A DNA stretch of 9,483 nt from Acidobacteriota bacterium (GTDB lineage Bacteria > Acidobacteriota > Vicinamibacteria > Vicinamibacterales > UBA8438). Location of the stretch: the NCBI GenBank assembly GCA_012963185.1, contig DTWD01000201.1:1-9483 (forward strand), read 5' to 3'. Positions 1 to 7,105 of this stretch are shown here, piece by piece. Every line of letters begins with the position of its first letter. Positions within the stretch are counted from its first letter, which is position 1. Position numbers and translations under genes: made by a program. The notes under the pieces are model-generated. The model saw nothing but the letters and a program-made list of their open reading frames with translations. It was not told the DNA's origin and did no database searches.

Positions 1-1
1 A

Positions 2-643
2 GTGGTTGGAGCGTTACTCGAGAGCGTGGACGAAAGCCGTATTCCCGAGTTAGTTCGAGCCACTGTTGAAGCGGGTGCATGGGTTGTGCCGACAATGGTG
101 TTGTGGGAAACCGCCTTTTTTAATGACCGTGGATCAGCCGATGTGCTCTCGGAGCGTCCGGAGGTTCGTTACATGCCGACAGAGATGGTGGACCGATGGC
201 GGGAAGCCGTGGACACCCGTCTTGAGTCGACCGAGATTGAGATAAACCGGCGGATCGCTTCGCTTCGGCGCAACGTTTTGACAGCCTTGCATGAGGGCGG
301 GGCGAACATTGCGATCGGAACGGACTCGCCGCAAATATTCAGCGTGCCTGGTTTTGCGATGTACCACGAGATGGCGCTTTATACAGAAGTTGGGATGACG
401 CCATATGAAGTGCTTGAGATTGGCACGCGTCGACCTGCTGAATATTTCGATGCGACCGATGAGTTTGGCACGGTGGCTGTTGGTCGTCGGGCTGACCTGC
501 TTCTTCTGAGTGCAAATCCTACTGATGACATCAGCCATATCCGGAACCGCGTCGGTGTCATGGTTAATGGTCGATGGATACCGTCGGATGAGATTGAGCG
601 GAGACTTCGAAATATCGCACTTTTTTATGGGAACGAACCATGA
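2..643 (+). CDS. Amidohydrolase family protein, C-terminal half (5' end outside window)
   Basis: Metal-dependent hydrolase of the amidohydrolase superfamily, closest in style to imidazolonepropionase-like / cytosine-deaminase-like enzymes that cleave C-N bonds in cyclic or amide substrates. The visible 213 residues hold the last part of the TIM barrel. The segment IAIGTDSP (about residues 103-110) carries the conserved Asp (D108) that binds metal and acts as general base. It is followed by the family pattern of a helix with MTPYEVLEIGTRRPAEYF and then GTVAVGRRADLLLLSANP, the return to the composite beta-sandwich domain. The reading frame is open at the left edge, and families of this type usually run to about 430-480 residues, so the N-terminal half with the HxH metal motif lies outside. 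The GTG at position 2 is therefore probably internal and not the start. The stop overlaps the next gene's ATG (ATGA, 640-643), which indicates translational coupling. The substrate is unknown; the neighbours suggest organic-acid or amide catabolism, which is only inference. Confidence 0.85.
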   Translation: MVGALLESVDESRIPELVRATVEAGAWVVPTMVLWETAFFNDRGSADVLSERPEVRYMPTEMVDRWREAVDTRLESTEIEINRRIASLRRNVLTALHEGGANIAIGTDSPQIFSVPGFAMYHEMALYTEVGMTPYEVLEIGTRRPAEYFDATDEFGTVAVGRRADLLLLSANPTDDISHIRNRVGVMVNGRWIPSDEIERRLRNIALFYGNEP

Positions 644-2034
644 GACTGCCAACGCCGGCAGCCGCTCGACTTGGGGCGTTCGTTAGTTCAGAGGTTATTC
701 CAGACACAGCTCGCGAGGTTGCATGTGCTGCGGTGCAAGACACTGTCGGCGTCATATTGGCTGGCGCTGTCGAACCAGCGGCAGGAATTGTCCAACGCGT
801 ATTAGAGGCGGAAGGTGGAACTGGACAAAGTCATATTCTTGGTTCTAGCCAATCGTGTGGACCATCGTCCGCAGCGTTGGCGAATGGTACGGCGGCGCAT
901 GCGCTTGATTTTGACGATATGTGCTGGGTAACCCTTGCGCATCCGAGCGCACCGCTTGTTGCGGCCGGGCTTGCTGTTGGTGAGACTGTTAAAGCATCCG
1001 GTCAAACATTACTTGATGCGTATGTGGTTGGATTTGAAGTTGAAGCTGTTCTTGGTGCTGTGATGAATCCATCGCACTACGAACACGGATGGCACTGCAC
1101 TTCGACGATTGGTACGATCGGTGCAGCAGCCAGTGCAGCACGGGTGCTTGGACTCGACGCAGAAGGCACAACGCGCGCTTTGTCGATTGCTGCATCAGAG
1201 GCGTCCGGCCTGAAAGAGAATTTTGGGACGATGGTCAAACCTTTACAAGGTGGACTTGCGGCTCGGAATGGTGTGTTGGCAGCGTTACTTGCCCAGGAAG
1301 GGTTTTCGGCGTCTGCACACGCCATCGACGGGTCGCAAGGGTTTCTTGTTGCGATGCAGAGCGAGAAAACTGACATATCTTCTGCACTCGTGGAATTGGG
1401 ACAACGCTGGGAAATTCTCGAGGGAGGTATCACTGTTAAGTTATATCCATCATGTGCTGCGACACACCCCACGATTGATACGTTGCTTGATTTACGTGCT
1501 GAGCTTGACCTTGTGCCGGATGCGATCGAATCCATCGAGGTGTTTGTTGATCCAGTTACACCCACCGTCTTAATTTACGATCGACCCCAAACCGGTCTTC
1601 AGGGGAAATTTAGCCTGCACTATTGTGCGGCGGCAGCAGTCGCGTTTGGCGACATTGGTATTGAAACTTTTGAACCGGCGGCGATGCAGACGCCATCCGT
1701 CGTGAACTTGGTATCGCGGGTAGTTATGTGTGTCGACGAGAATGTGGGGCGTAATGTTGCACCGTTGACCCAAGCGCGCGTTGTTGTTTGTCTTCGTGGC
1801 GGCCGAACGATTGAAAGGTTTGTTGATGGTGCCCGTGGATATCCGAAGAAGCCTGCGACTACTGGAGAACTAAATCAGAAGTTTCGTCGTTGTGGGGAAC
1901 GGGCAATTCCGGTCGCATCTGTAAGTAAAGCCCTTCGCTACATTCAGAATCTGTCCGATGAGGGGTATTCGGTTGGGCAACTTGTAACTATGTTGACGAC
2001 GTCCGGAACGCGCGAAGAGAAAGGATTCTCGTGA
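640..2034 (+). CDS. MmgE/PrpD family protein (2-methylcitrate dehydratase / cis-aconitate decarboxylase superfamily)
   Basis: Cytoplasmic enzyme of 464 residues, the usual length for the MmgE/PrpD family, whose known members dehydrate 2-methylcitrate or decarboxylate cis-aconitate to itaconate. Family hallmarks in order: ANGTAAHALDFDD (81-93) followed by AHPSAP (100-105); GWHCTSTIGTIGAAASAARVLGL (150-172); SIAASEASGLKENFGTMVKPLQGGLAARNG (182-211); and VKLYPSCAATHPTIDTLL (266-283). By motif comparison with cis-aconitate decarboxylase, D90, H101, H152, K200 and H276 match active-site positions. The usual His of the KPLH motif is Gln here (Q203), which may alter substrate choice. The ATG overlaps the upstream amidohydrolase stop, and its own TGA overlaps the GTG start of the downstream CitE-like gene, so all three are probably one operon. 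Exact activity cannot be assigned: many family members of unknown function sit near CoA-transferase or amidohydrolase genes. Family assignment is confident; the substrate is not. Confidence 0.93.
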   Translation: MRLPTPAAARLGAFVSSEVIPDTAREVACAAVQDTVGVILAGAVEPAAGIVQRVLEAEGGTGQSHILGSSQSCGPSSAALANGTAAHALDFDDMCWVTLAHPSAPLVAAGLAVGETVKASGQTLLDAYVVGFEVEAVLGAVMNPSHYEHGWHCTSTIGTIGAAASAARVLGLDAEGTTRALSIAASEASGLKENFGTMVKPLQGGLAARNGVLAALLAQEGFSASAHAIDGSQGFLVAMQSEKTDISSALVELGQRWEILEGGITVKLYPSCAATHPTIDTLLDLRAELDLVPDAIESIEVFVDPVTPTVLIYDRPQTGLQGKFSLHYCAAAAVAFGDIGIETFEPAAMQTPSVVNLVSRVVMCVDENVGRNVAPLTQARVVVCLRGGRTIERFVDGARGYPKKPATTGELNQKFRRCGERAIPVASVSKALRYIQNLSDEGYSVGQLVTMLTTSGTREEKGFS

Positions 2035-2885
2035 CGCGATCATTTCGATCACGGCGTAGTCTCTTGTTTGTACCGGCTGTGCGTCCAGACCGTTATCCAA
2101 AAGCACTGGCGACTGGCGCGGACGCGGTCTGTATTGATCTTGAAGACGGGGTGTCTTTTGCCGATAAAGATCAGGCGCGCACAGCAGCGCTGGATCTTTT
2201 TCGGTCACGTGTTACCACTCGTGCGGAGGTGAGCCTTCGAATCAATGATCCGAAGACCGACCTCGGACAACGTGATATCAAGGCCCTGTGCCAAGCGGAT
2301 GTTCGTCCCGATGCATTGATGTTGCCAAAGTGTGATAGTCCAGAGGAAATTCGTGACGTGTCGAATGCGCTATCTGGTATTTCACCTGCCGTGCCTCTGA
2401 TAGTGATGGCCGAAACAGCTCGTGGTGTTGCGGCGGTAGAAGCCATAGCAACAGCAAGTCCGAATGTATCAGCAATTTTTTTTGGCGCGATCGATTACGC
2501 CGCTGATATTGGTTGTGCCGTGGAATGGGACGCGGTGTTGTTTGCCCGGTCGCGTGTCGTTCTGGCTGCGGCTATTGCGAATGTAAGTCCGATTGACTCA
2601 CCGTTCATGGATGTTCCGGATCTTGCAGTCTTGGCAGACGAGTGTTCGCGGACCCAGGCGCTCGGATTTGTTGGGAAAGCAGCGATTCATCCGACCCAGG
2701 TATCGACAATTCAACAGGCGTTCACGCCAGCGGCTGTTGATGTGGCGTGGGCGAAACGGATTGTCGAGGCGTACGAAACTAATAACGGTGGTGTCTTACT
2801 GGTTGACGGTAAACTCATTGAGCGTCCGGTTATTGCATCGGCGAAGAGAACTCTTGCAATAGCGTCGACCGTTGGAGATGTCTAA
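2031..2885 (+). CDS. CitE-like CoA ester lyase (HpcH/HpaI aldolase / citrate lyase beta family)
   Basis: Predicted cytoplasmic Mg2+-dependent lyase of 284 residues, the normal length for CitE-like proteins. Known relatives cleave citryl-CoA, malyl-CoA or citramalyl-CoA, or hydrolyse malyl-CoA. Motifs seen: RSLLFVPAVRPDRYPKAL at the N terminus (9-26), DAVCIDLEDGV (31-41), SLRIND with the substrate-binding Arg (R70), LMLPK (96-100), VMAETARG with metal-ligand Glu E128, FGAIDYAADIG with metal-ligand Asp D155, and GKAAIHPTQ (215-223), the typical C-terminal signature. The GTG start at 2031 is supported by AAAGGA at 2020-2025, five bases upstream, and by the GTGA overlap with the preceding stop. 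No citrate lyase alpha or gamma (acyl carrier) subunit gene is next to it, so a stand-alone CoA-ester lyase is more likely than a subunit of citrate lyase. The pairing with an MmgE/PrpD gene is compatible with a citramalyl-CoA or methylcitrate-like route, which is inference. Confidence 0.92.
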   Translation: MTRSFRSRRSLLFVPAVRPDRYPKALATGADAVCIDLEDGVSFADKDQARTAALDLFRSRVTTRAEVSLRINDPKTDLGQRDIKALCQADVRPDALMLPKCDSPEEIRDVSNALSGISPAVPLIVMAETARGVAAVEAIATASPNVSAIFFGAIDYAADIGCAVEWDAVLFARSRVVLAAAIANVSPIDSPFMDVPDLAVLADECSRTQALGFVGKAAIHPTQVSTIQQAFTPAAVDVAWAKRIVEAYETNNGGVLLVDGKLIERPVIASAKRTLAIASTVGDV

Positions 2886-2889
2886 CGGG

Positions 2890-4371
2890 CTAGCTTGCAC
2901 GTGCGGTCGCAACCGCACTGGCCACGTCTTCCGGTAACCCACGAGAGGGTGCAGATGTCGAAGGCGGGGATTGTTGTGAAGCGGTTATTCGATGTTTCCG
3001 CATGGCCTCAGAACGATCATGGGCGAGCATGTTCTGAATCAGGGGGAGGTAGAACACGCCGTTGCCCTCTATAGTGACGAAGTTGTCGTCAATGCTGGCC
3101 CATTCGAGTTCATGAAGGGTCGTCCATATCGGGTCATGTTCGTCGACAACGTCGCACCCGAACAATGAGGCGTATCGTCGACGGTCGACCGATAATCCCT
3201 GTAACTCCTGAAAGAGTAAATGCAGTCTCAGGTCAATCGCTGAGTACTCATATCCCCTCAGGATCGGAAAACGGTTGGCATCGATATCTCGGAAATACTG
3301 ATCGACATGTACATGATTCATGTACGCTGACCCTGGTGAATCTGGAGTGCCGAAAAAGAATGATATGCCTGCGAAGCCCCACCCCCACGCGTCATACCCA
3401 ATGGGTTGTCCGTCGTTATCCTGAAACGGTTTTCGAAACAGTTGTTCGTAGAGGTAGGTGCTGGGTAGAGGACCGGTACGTTCAAAGTCGTACGGCGTAA
3501 CCTGTCGGAAACCTTCAGACTCAAGGAAAGTTTTACCTACCTGATACATTTCAAGATTTCGATCTGTCGAGGGAAGGGTATCCCGTCTATTACGAGAAAA
3601 ATCAGTTCGTCCGGCTATGTTCAGTTCATAGTGGGTAATATGATTGATATCCGTGTCGACAATGGCACGCAAGTCATGCAGCATCTGGGTAATCGTCTGG
3701 TTTGGCCACCCAAAGATCAAATCTATGCTGACGGGTAGTTCAAGTTGTCGGCATGAATTGAGTGTGTCGAAGACCTGTGCGGACGTTTGTTTGCGTCCAC
3801 TTGCCTTGATTAGTTCATCATCCAGTTGTTGTACACCCATACTGATGCGGTTGACCCCGCATGCTTTCATAGCCGCCAATTTTTCGTGATTAAATGTTTG
3901 CGGGATTCCCTCAAGTGTGACTTCGGTTTGAGGCGGGACATCAAATAAATCACGCACCATGTCCATCAGTTGTGGGTATTGATCAGCTTTGTACAAGTTT
4001 GAGGTGCCGCCACCAAAATAGACACTTGCCAGCTCTGTTCCACCGAGATGAGGGCGAAACATTTCCCCTTCCCGTTTTAAATAGTTCAGATAAGTATCAA
4101 GCTGGTGTCGGTCTCGGTAAACCTCACTGGGGAAAAGGCAAAATCCACAACGATCAGGTTCTGTTGGCAGGCAGTAAGGTGTTCCTACGTATAGATTGAT
4201 CCGCTTGCGCATCGACTGAGACGCGCGATGTCGATTTGCCATGATCTCCGGAATGGACACATCTTGGTTATGCCAGAACACGGGAGACGGGTGACCATGG
4301 AGCACCTTGTTACTTTGGCGACGGTGCCTATGTTTTTCGATGTAAGCACGGACTTGTCGTACATCACGCAT
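2890..4371 (-). CDS. HemN/HemW-like radical SAM protein with an atypical Cys-X7-Cys-X2-Cys motif
   Basis: Predicted cytoplasmic [4Fe-4S] radical S-adenosylmethionine enzyme of 493 residues, in the family annotated as coproporphyrinogen III oxidase-like. After about 58 N-terminal basic residues comes INLYVGTPYC (58-67), which parallels the LYVHIPFC strand of HemN/HemW. The cluster cysteines appear to be C67, C75 and C78 (CX7CX2C) in place of the usual CX3CX2C. Then follow VYFGGGTSNL (117-126, the SAM-binding GGGT motif), EVTLEGIPQTF (150-160), GVNRISMGVQQLDDELIKASGR (172-193, matching the family's GVNRxSxGVQ pattern) and SIDLIFGWPNQT (215-226). A C-terminal HemN-like domain runs to about 450, then a polar, Ser/Pro/Ala-rich tail. 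The extra Cys found in true HemN just after the third cysteine is absent (Leu79), so oxidative decarboxylation of coproporphyrinogen is not assured; a haem chaperone, haem-degrading or other radical role is possible. The ATG is preceded by GGAGA at a longish 13-base spacing. It has its own candidate promoter in the gap after the M1 gene. Confidence 0.88.
   Translation of the reverse strand: MRDVRQVRAYIEKHRHRRQSNKVLHGHPSPVFWHNQDVSIPEIMANRHRASQSMRKRINLYVGTPYCLPTEPDRCGFCLFPSEVYRDRHQLDTYLNYLKREGEMFRPHLGGTELASVYFGGGTSNLYKADQYPQLMDMVRDLFDVPPQTEVTLEGIPQTFNHEKLAAMKACGVNRISMGVQQLDDELIKASGRKQTSAQVFDTLNSCRQLELPVSIDLIFGWPNQTITQMLHDLRAIVDTDINHITHYELNIAGRTDFSRNRRDTLPSTDRNLEMYQVGKTFLESEGFRQVTPYDFERTGPLPSTYLYEQLFRKPFQDNDGQPIGYDAWGWGFAGISFFFGTPDSPGSAYMNHVHVDQYFRDIDANRFPILRGYEYSAIDLRLHLLFQELQGLSVDRRRYASLFGCDVVDEHDPIWTTLHELEWASIDDNFVTIEGNGVFYLPLIQNMLAHDRSEAMRKHRITASQQSPPSTSAPSRGLPEDVASAVATARAS
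2901..2918. terminator. 7-bp perfect inverted repeat at the convergent gene junction (possible transcription stop)
   Basis: GTGCGGT (2901-2907) and ACCGCAC (2912-2918) form a perfect stem around a CGCA loop. It lies inside the last codons of the - strand radical SAM gene and 16 bases after the stop of the + strand CitE-like gene. The two stop codons are only 4 bases apart, so any terminator has to fall within a coding end. No T-run follows on either strand, so it does not look like a standard intrinsic terminator. Confidence 0.25.
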
Positions 4372-4466
4372 AGTAAATTAAAAGTCTCCGATTAATCTTT
4401 TTGTGTCGAAGTTCTAACAACCAGACAACGAAGTAAATGAATGCGTTGGCGCACGCGTCTGGGCCG

Positions 4467-4495
4467 ATTGTCGGTCGTTGTTTCAAGGATGTCAA
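4467..4495 (-). promoter_or_regulatory. Candidate sigma70-type promoter for the radical SAM gene
   Basis: On the - strand TTGACA (4495-4490, a perfect -35 hexamer) is followed by 17 bases and GACAAT (4472-4467, four of six matches to TATAAT). It lies in the 129-base gap between the M1 peptidase stop and the radical SAM start, about 95 bases upstream of that ATG. The rest of the gap (4372-4466) shows no gene and no hairpin with a T-run. The consensus is for a housekeeping sigma factor of well-studied bacteria and may not apply to this host. Confidence 0.35.
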
Positions 4496-4500
4496 GGCGC

Positions 4501-7095
4501 CTACTGCACGGACGCGAGTACGCCGTGCTGGTAATTGAACAAAATCTTGGTTGGTTCTGCGGGTAAAGGAATTTCGACAGAGATTTCGGGTTGATTAATC
4601 CAGATACGCTGAAGCAACGGTTCGTGATGCTCGAACTCCACACGTATTGGCACCGCCATCTTAAACTCCGCAGGCACGTTCTCTTGTCGAATAGTTCCAT
4701 GCAGAACGAACGGCATGACACTGTCTCGAACCGGGGATGTTTTCAGGTCAGGCCGGTACGTCGGGACGTCGGTACCGTAAACCCACTGGTCAAAAAACCA
4801 ATCCATCGGTTCATCGAAGGCAACGGTGACCGCTTCTTCAAAGGCACGGGTATTGGCCACGGCTCCACGGTGGTTTTCTGCGAAAGTTCGCATCAATAAA
4901 CGGAATCGTTCGTCACTTCCAGTTTTAAGATCAAGTGAGAGCATGCGCAGCATGTGGAGGATGAAGGCGCCCTTTTCGTAGACCTGGATGCGGTAATCAA
5001 ACGGTGTGTCACTCGTCCGAAGACGGTATCCCGCGACAATTGGTCCAGATTTATTGCCGTCGCTCTCTCGGATTACGGTAGGCCGGAAACCGTAACGTTT
5101 AAGTCCAATTCCCTGACCAACATTCACTTCGCCAAGGACGTCATGGCGCCAAGCATCAAGCATCTCGTTGAACTGATTTTCATCCTCAAGCCCAATAAGG
5201 GCGTAGAGAGCGGCAGCATAGTGTGCGAATCCTTCAGAGATCCACTGGTCTCGGTAATCTTCCCAATCGACACTTGCTCCCCACCATTGATGAGCAACTT
5301 CATGGGACCAGAACAGGTCCGCCTCACCCGAATGTAATGGTCCGAATGCCCCAAACGTTAGCAGGACCAAGCCTGGAAACGCTTGTCCGTCCGTTTCTGG
5401 AGTTTCTGTGACTACTAGAGACTCAAATGGGTAGGGGCCGAAATAGTCGATGTAAGTTCGAAGCGAACCGATAAGATTCTGTGATGTTCGCTCGCGACTT
5501 CCCGGCGAAAATCCTGGGTGGTTCCGGTCAGAGTAGATCGACAGCGGCGGAAGGTTATCTTCAGTTAATTGTTCAATATTAAACCGACCGAGTTGAAAGG
5601 CCATTGTCGATCGCACTGGAGTGTTAACGATCCATCGCGTGACCCGGGTCCCGTTTTCAATGTCGTCCTCGACACGCCGTCCACCGCTTGCAATATCCAA
5701 GTGCTCCGGTATGCGGAATGTCAATCCGAACTTTTTTTTCCTCGTGTCAGGATGTCTTGGTATCCAGTTAATGGTGTCTTTTAAAACGTATCCGCGTCCT
5801 CCACGAAGTCGTCTGACCAATTTACCTTTATAAGCAATTTCGAGGATGAAACGTTCATCGGATTTGACAATACGAGGAAAAAACACCGTTAGCCATGGTT
5901 CGTAGAGGTCATCCTGCATTCGTCGCTTGTGAGTTTCCTGCACAAAGTGCAGAGGATCGCCGCTCAGAGAAACCGGTACGTCGGCGGCCGGATCTGAATC
6001 AGCGGATGGTGGGAAAAGCGTAACTTGCCTGACATCGTCTGAGTTTTCAGTTGGCTGTGCTCGCCATCGGACATCCGTAACTTGAGCAAATGGTGATATT
6101 CGGAGACGTAGTACAGCAAGTGGCTCGAAAGGAACTACCACTGATGCCGTGCTTGCCACCGACTCACCATTGTTTTTAATAGCAATATCAACATCTGTCC
6201 GAGAAATACTGAGAATTGGTTTCCAGCGTTCATGATCCGGTGTCAAGACTCGTGTAGGGAGGCCGTAGTCGACTGCTTGCCATTCGTAGTCGTCTTGCGT
6301 GGTGGAAGAAGGATTGGCTGGTCCTTCGTTGTCTGGGTTACGTGGAAATTGTCCCGGTGTATCAGTTGCCGTGAAGTCATCAAGTGCATGGAACGACATC
6401 CAGACATTCGTAGTATCGTGTCGGTCCTCGAAACGGGCAACACGTATTTCTTCGCGTTCGCTCGGGTCAATTTCGATTGAGAACCAATCATGCTTCTGTC
6501 CATCGATGTCGGCATAGAAATACGGCTGGTCGGAAACTGGAAGTTTAGTGTCGAGAGTGTTGTGCCAGAGCTCAGCAAACACGCGGCTATCAGGATTTAC
6601 CAGTTGGTCTTCAAGGAGATGTTCTCGACGTTCTTTAAGCAGTTCAGCTGCTTTCTTGACGTCGGGGACAGGGGTAGTGTCAGCCAGTGCGCGCAGTTGT
6701 TCAGAGAGTGAACCGGTTAACCAAAATACAGCGCGATCAAATGGTTCATCGAGCATGTCCGCGTCGATGAGTTTTCTCAGTTGTTGCAATTCCACGCCAT
6801 CAGGTGGAACCGCATGGACACGACCTTGTCCCAGGTACACAGCAATCGGTGAGTGGCCCTCGATCGATTGCGCGAGGTAGAGATCACCATCTTCAAACTC
6901 GAAGGTAAATCGGTCGATCGTCAGAACACCGTTATTGATATGACCGACCGACTCGACGTTGCCCGTTCGTAGTGCTGTGTAAGAAGTCGGGGGTCCCAGT
7001 CCTGCATCGTTTTCGCTCAGACTGGAGTTATTTGCAAGGATTGCGACGGTTGACAAACCGGCTAGAAAAGCAGCGAATATGGGTTTGGACCGCAT
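4501..7095 (-). CDS. M1 family metallopeptidase, exported, with a long N-terminal extension
   Basis: Predicted zinc aminopeptidase-type protein of 864 residues from the ATG at 7095. That start is preferred because it gives MRSK followed by a hydrophobic stretch (about residues 5-21), a signal peptide or anchor. An in-frame ATG at 7158 would add 21 residues, overlap the upstream gene by 53 bases and bury the signal. The catalytic signature is complete: HEVAH (598-602), 18 residues, then Glu E621 in ISEGFAHY, with the conserved Tyr (Y706) in VYEKGAFILHMLR. The M1 beta domain is recognisable at about 440-510 (NWIPRHPDTRKKKFGLTF, then STMAFQLGRF). In place of the GxMEN exopeptidase motif there is GQAFPGLVLLTFG (570-582), so N-terminal amine anchoring may differ from classical aminopeptidase N. 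Residues from about 30 to 300 match no domain I can name. It follows the membrane/discoidin gene by 10 bases and is probably co-transcribed with it, so it likely acts in the periplasm or at the cell surface. Its substrate is unknown. Confidence 0.9.
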   Translation of the reverse strand: MRSKPIFAAFLAGLSTVAILANNSSLSENDAGLGPPTSYTALRTGNVESVGHINNGVLTIDRFTFEFEDGDLYLAQSIEGHSPIAVYLGQGRVHAVPPDGVELQQLRKLIDADMLDEPFDRAVFWLTGSLSEQLRALADTTPVPDVKKAAELLKERREHLLEDQLVNPDSRVFAELWHNTLDTKLPVSDQPYFYADIDGQKHDWFSIEIDPSEREEIRVARFEDRHDTTNVWMSFHALDDFTATDTPGQFPRNPDNEGPANPSSTTQDDYEWQAVDYGLPTRVLTPDHERWKPILSISRTDVDIAIKNNGESVASTASVVVPFEPLAVLRLRISPFAQVTDVRWRAQPTENSDDVRQVTLFPPSADSDPAADVPVSLSGDPLHFVQETHKRRMQDDLYEPWLTVFFPRIVKSDERFILEIAYKGKLVRRLRGGRGYVLKDTINWIPRHPDTRKKKFGLTFRIPEHLDIASGGRRVEDDIENGTRVTRWIVNTPVRSTMAFQLGRFNIEQLTEDNLPPLSIYSDRNHPGFSPGSRERTSQNLIGSLRTYIDYFGPYPFESLVVTETPETDGQAFPGLVLLTFGAFGPLHSGEADLFWSHEVAHQWWGASVDWEDYRDQWISEGFAHYAAALYALIGLEDENQFNEMLDAWRHDVLGEVNVGQGIGLKRYGFRPTVIRESDGNKSGPIVAGYRLRTSDTPFDYRIQVYEKGAFILHMLRMLSLDLKTGSDERFRLLMRTFAENHRGAVANTRAFEEAVTVAFDEPMDWFFDQWVYGTDVPTYRPDLKTSPVRDSVMPFVLHGTIRQENVPAEFKMAVPIRVEFEHHEPLLQRIWINQPEISVEIPLPAEPTKILFNYQHGVLASVQ

Positions 7096-7105
7096 ACGAC
7101 GACCA

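Noticed and set aside
134..652. 172-codon open frame antisense to the amidohydrolase
   Set aside because: The sense frame has clear family motifs; the antisense product is basic and without domain features.
1077..1565. 162-codon open frame antisense to the MmgE/PrpD gene
   Set aside because: It lies wholly opposite a gene with strong family motifs, and its translation is Ser/Ala-rich with no recognisable domain. It is a shadow of codon usage on the coding strand.
4372..4500. Small RNA or riboswitch in the gap before the radical SAM gene
   Set aside because: Only short or widely spaced complementary segments are present (for example TGCG-CCAA-CGCA on the - strand), with no known aptamer pattern and no T-run. 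A promoter explains the gap more simply.
6548..6880. 110-codon + strand frame inside the M1 gene (also frames at 4591-4899, 4954-5337, 7911-8288)
   Set aside because: Low-complexity Ser/Cys/Arg-rich translations antisense to well-supported genes, with no RBS or family similarity that I can see.
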